A stretch of 6,660 nucleotides of DNA from the NCBI GenBank assembly GCA_016291475.1, contig JAEEXJ010000131.1:1-6660 (forward strand), written 5' to 3'. A program made the translations under genes and the position numbers. This stretch comes from Lachnospiraceae bacterium. GTDB lineage: Bacteria > Bacillota_A > Clostridia > Lachnospirales > Lachnospiraceae. Below the pieces are notes generated by a model. The model had not been told where the DNA came from and made no database searches. It saw only the letters and a list, made by a program, of their open reading frames with translations. Within the stretch, counting starts at the first letter, position 1, and each line of letters opens with the position of its first letter. This document shows positions 6,275-6,660 of the stretch, piece by piece.

Positions 6275-6660
6275 ATGGATGTAAATATCTATTTCTTTAC
6301 AAACACAGGTGAAAACACGGCGAATGAGATATCATCTCTTTTAGAGGGTCAAACCTTTAGAGGGGATGATATTAATGTGCGCCTTTGCGGCAAGGAGAAG
6401 CTGACGGAAGAGGGTTTTAAGGAGAAGGACGCGCTGATTTTTATCGGTGCATCGGGTATCGCGATAAGGCGAATTGCACCTTTTGCCGAAAATAAGCTTC
6501 ATGACCCTGCCGTTATATCAATAGATGAGACAAAACAGTTTGTAATCCCCCTCTTATCGGGCCACGTGGGAGGCGCTAATGCTTTCGCGAAAAAGCTGGC
6601 AGAGCTCCTTCATGCAATTCCTGTTGTAACCACGGCCACCGACACGGAGGGAGTTTTTAG
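6275..6660 (+). CDS. cbiG: Cobalt-precorrin-5A hydrolase CbiG, N-terminal part (3' end outside window)
   Basis: The frame opens at ATG 6275 (an in-frame stop at 6263 excludes a longer form) and stays open for 128 codons to the window end. The translation has CbiG hallmarks: ALIFIGASGIAIRRIAPF (53-70), KLHDPAVISIDE (74-85), FVIPLLSGHVGGAN (89-102) and VVTTATDTEG (117-126). CbiG opens the delta-lactone ring of cobalt-precorrin-5A, releasing acetaldehyde, in the anaerobic (early cobalt insertion) route to cobalamin. It acts in the cytosol. The conserved central region is visible; the C-terminal domain lies outside. The gene begins 14 nt after glmS with no terminator between, and with only a poor AAATTGAAAAT stretch before the start, so it may be read from the glmS transcript. 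It probably begins or belongs to a cobalamin gene cluster that continues beyond the window. Confidence 0.9.
   Translation, partial: MDVNIYFFTNTGENTANEISSLLEGQTFRGDDINVRLCGKEKLTEEGFKEKDALIFIGASGIAIRRIAPFAENKLHDPAVISIDETKQFVIPLLSGHVGGANAFAKKLAELLHAIPVVTTATDTEGVF

Overview
The window looks like a chromosomal segment from a low-to-moderate GC anaerobic Firmicute, most likely of the Clostridia (Lachnospiraceae-like). This is inferred from protein style (a PgcA-type phospho-sugar mutase tail, an LCP protein, a clostridial-type GlmS), the codon choice and the tight gene spacing; no marker gene is present to prove it. All genes seen read on the + strand.

Layout: (1) The 3' end of an alpha-phosphoglucomutase/phosphomannomutase gene (2-427), closed by a strong 14-bp hairpin. 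(2) A 260-bp gene-free interval (428-687) that is almost entirely repeat structure: the terminator hairpin, a roughly 140-bp MITE-like element with 30-bp terminal inverted repeats bounded by TA, and a second, decayed copy of the terminator hairpin. (3) Two family-2 glycosyltransferase genes (688-2097 and 2090-3052) overlapping by 8 nt. The first carries what looks like a shrunken second GT-2 domain. (4) A perfect 36-bp inverted repeat with a 6-nt loop (3044-3121) whose left arm supplies the last two codons and the stop of the second glycosyltransferase. (5) A strong sigma-A-type promoter immediately before an LCP (LytR-CpsA-Psr) family gene (3184-4320), with so little space that the message may be leaderless. 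(6) glmS (4392-6260), complete, with no room upstream for a glmS ribozyme. (7) Fourteen nt later, the 5' part of cbiG (6275 to the window end), a cobalamin-synthesis gene that runs out of the window.

How the genes fit together: the mutase (hexose-1-phosphate supply), the two glycosyltransferases (polymer assembly), the LCP protein (attachment of glycopolymers to peptidoglycan) and GlmS (glucosamine-6-phosphate for UDP-GlcNAc) form a coherent cell-envelope polysaccharide neighbourhood. cbiG probably opens a separate anaerobic cobalamin module, though no terminator is visible between it and glmS. The genes themselves belong to known families; I see no convincing new multi-gene system. The most unusual material is the non-coding repeat structure and its encroachment on a gene end, the degenerate second domain of the first glycosyltransferase, and the possible leaderless LCP transcript.
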